A DNA stretch of 64,000 nucleotides from the NCBI RefSeq assembly GCF_018596335.1, contig NZ_JAHEPS010000001.1:992001-1056000 (forward strand). Direction: 5' to 3'. Position 1 is the stretch's first letter. Each line of letters starts with the position of its first letter. The notes beneath the pieces were generated by a model. It did not search any database and had not been told where the DNA came from. It was given only the letters and a program-made list of their open reading frames with translations. The DNA comes from Shewanella jiangmenensis. GTDB lineage: Bacteria > Pseudomonadota > Gammaproteobacteria > Enterobacterales > Shewanellaceae. A program made the translations under genes and the position numbers. Below, one piece after another: positions 63,870-64,000 of the stretch.

Positions 63870-64000
63870 ATGTCGCGTCGACTGCCGTTTGGCATCTTCA
63901 TTACATCCCTGCTTCTTCAGGCTGAAGTGGCTGCTTCCCCCATCGAGCTTGAACATTACGAAGCCAAACGATTGGTCAGCACCGGGCAGATCCTGTCCCT
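63870..64000 (+). CDS. Start of a secreted protein, possibly PepSY-type (3' partial)
   Basis: 44 residues to the window edge: signal peptide MSRRLPFGIFITSLLLQAEVAASP then IELEHYEAKRLVSTGQILSL. The pattern with an acidic helix after the signal recalls small PepSY-domain periplasmic proteins near response regulators, but too little is visible for a firm call. ATG 63870 has AAGGAG five bases upstream; an ATG at 63866 in another frame meets a stop soon. Confidence 0.7.
   Translation, partial: MSRRLPFGIFITSLLLQAEVAASPIELEHYEAKRLVSTGQILS

Overview
The window is a GC-rich, densely coded gammaproteobacterial chromosome segment, most likely Shewanella (Alteromonadales). The main reasons are the periplasmic nitrate reductase order napDAGHB without napC, the six-gene Na+-NQR operon, a TonB2-type energy transducer operon (DUF3450, TtpC-like, ExbB, ExbD, TonB, TPR), and the yheV-yheS ... 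yheT-yheU-prkB ... crp block. A species related to S. amazonensis is plausible, but the sequence alone does not fix this. I saw no rRNA, tRNA or CRISPR array.

Layout. 0-3 kb: end of an AttH/CrtC-like lipocalin gene, a leucine-rich-repeat protein kinase and a DUF3144 protein. 3-8.5 kb: an accessory island. It holds palindromic and repeated intergenic DNA, an AT-rich NACHT-family STAND ATPase (candidate antiphage defence gene), an intact IS3-family insertion sequence with a clear frameshift site, an orphan hypothetical gene and two tiny genes. 8.9-13.4 kb: a cold-shock protein, rlmI, an EEP-family phosphatase and an FMN-dependent alpha-hydroxyacid oxidase. 13.4-21.8 kb: an iron-uptake locus. 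The TonB2-type operon on the minus strand diverges from a TonB-dependent siderophore receptor plus piuC across a shared intergenic Fur-box-like site. 21.8-32.2 kb: a nitroreductase resembling iodotyrosine deiodinase, a 7TMR-DISM diguanylate cyclase, mrcB, hrpB, a GAF/PAS/GGDEF/EAL protein and thpR. 32.4-38.2 kb: nqrABCDEF (minus strand).

38.8-42.2 kb: a type IV pilin/minor pilin operon ending in an unusually long PilX-like protein with a repetitive beta-rich passenger. 42.6-47.5 kb: napDAGHB with a NarP-like site upstream. 47.5-53.1 kb: GNAT acetyltransferase, argP/argO divergent pair, small membrane proteins, mltA and a Sua5/TsaC-family gene. 53.2-64 kb: pirin, yheV, yheS, a TIGR02444 protein, a GMC oxidoreductase with a Tat-signal partner, yheT, yheU, prkB, a Sel1-repeat protein, crp and the start of a secreted PepSY-like protein.

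How the genes work together: TonB, ExbB, ExbD and TtpC should energise the adjacent receptor. NqrA-F makes the sodium gradient from NADH. NapDAGHB reduces nitrate, probably fed by a quinol dehydrogenase encoded elsewhere, as with CymA. Crp controls anaerobic respiration in Shewanella. The most interesting loci are the NACHT gene bracketed by inverted repeat copies, a 60-nt nested hairpin between prkB and the Sel1 gene, the IYD-like nitroreductase and the PilX-like beta-repeat protein.
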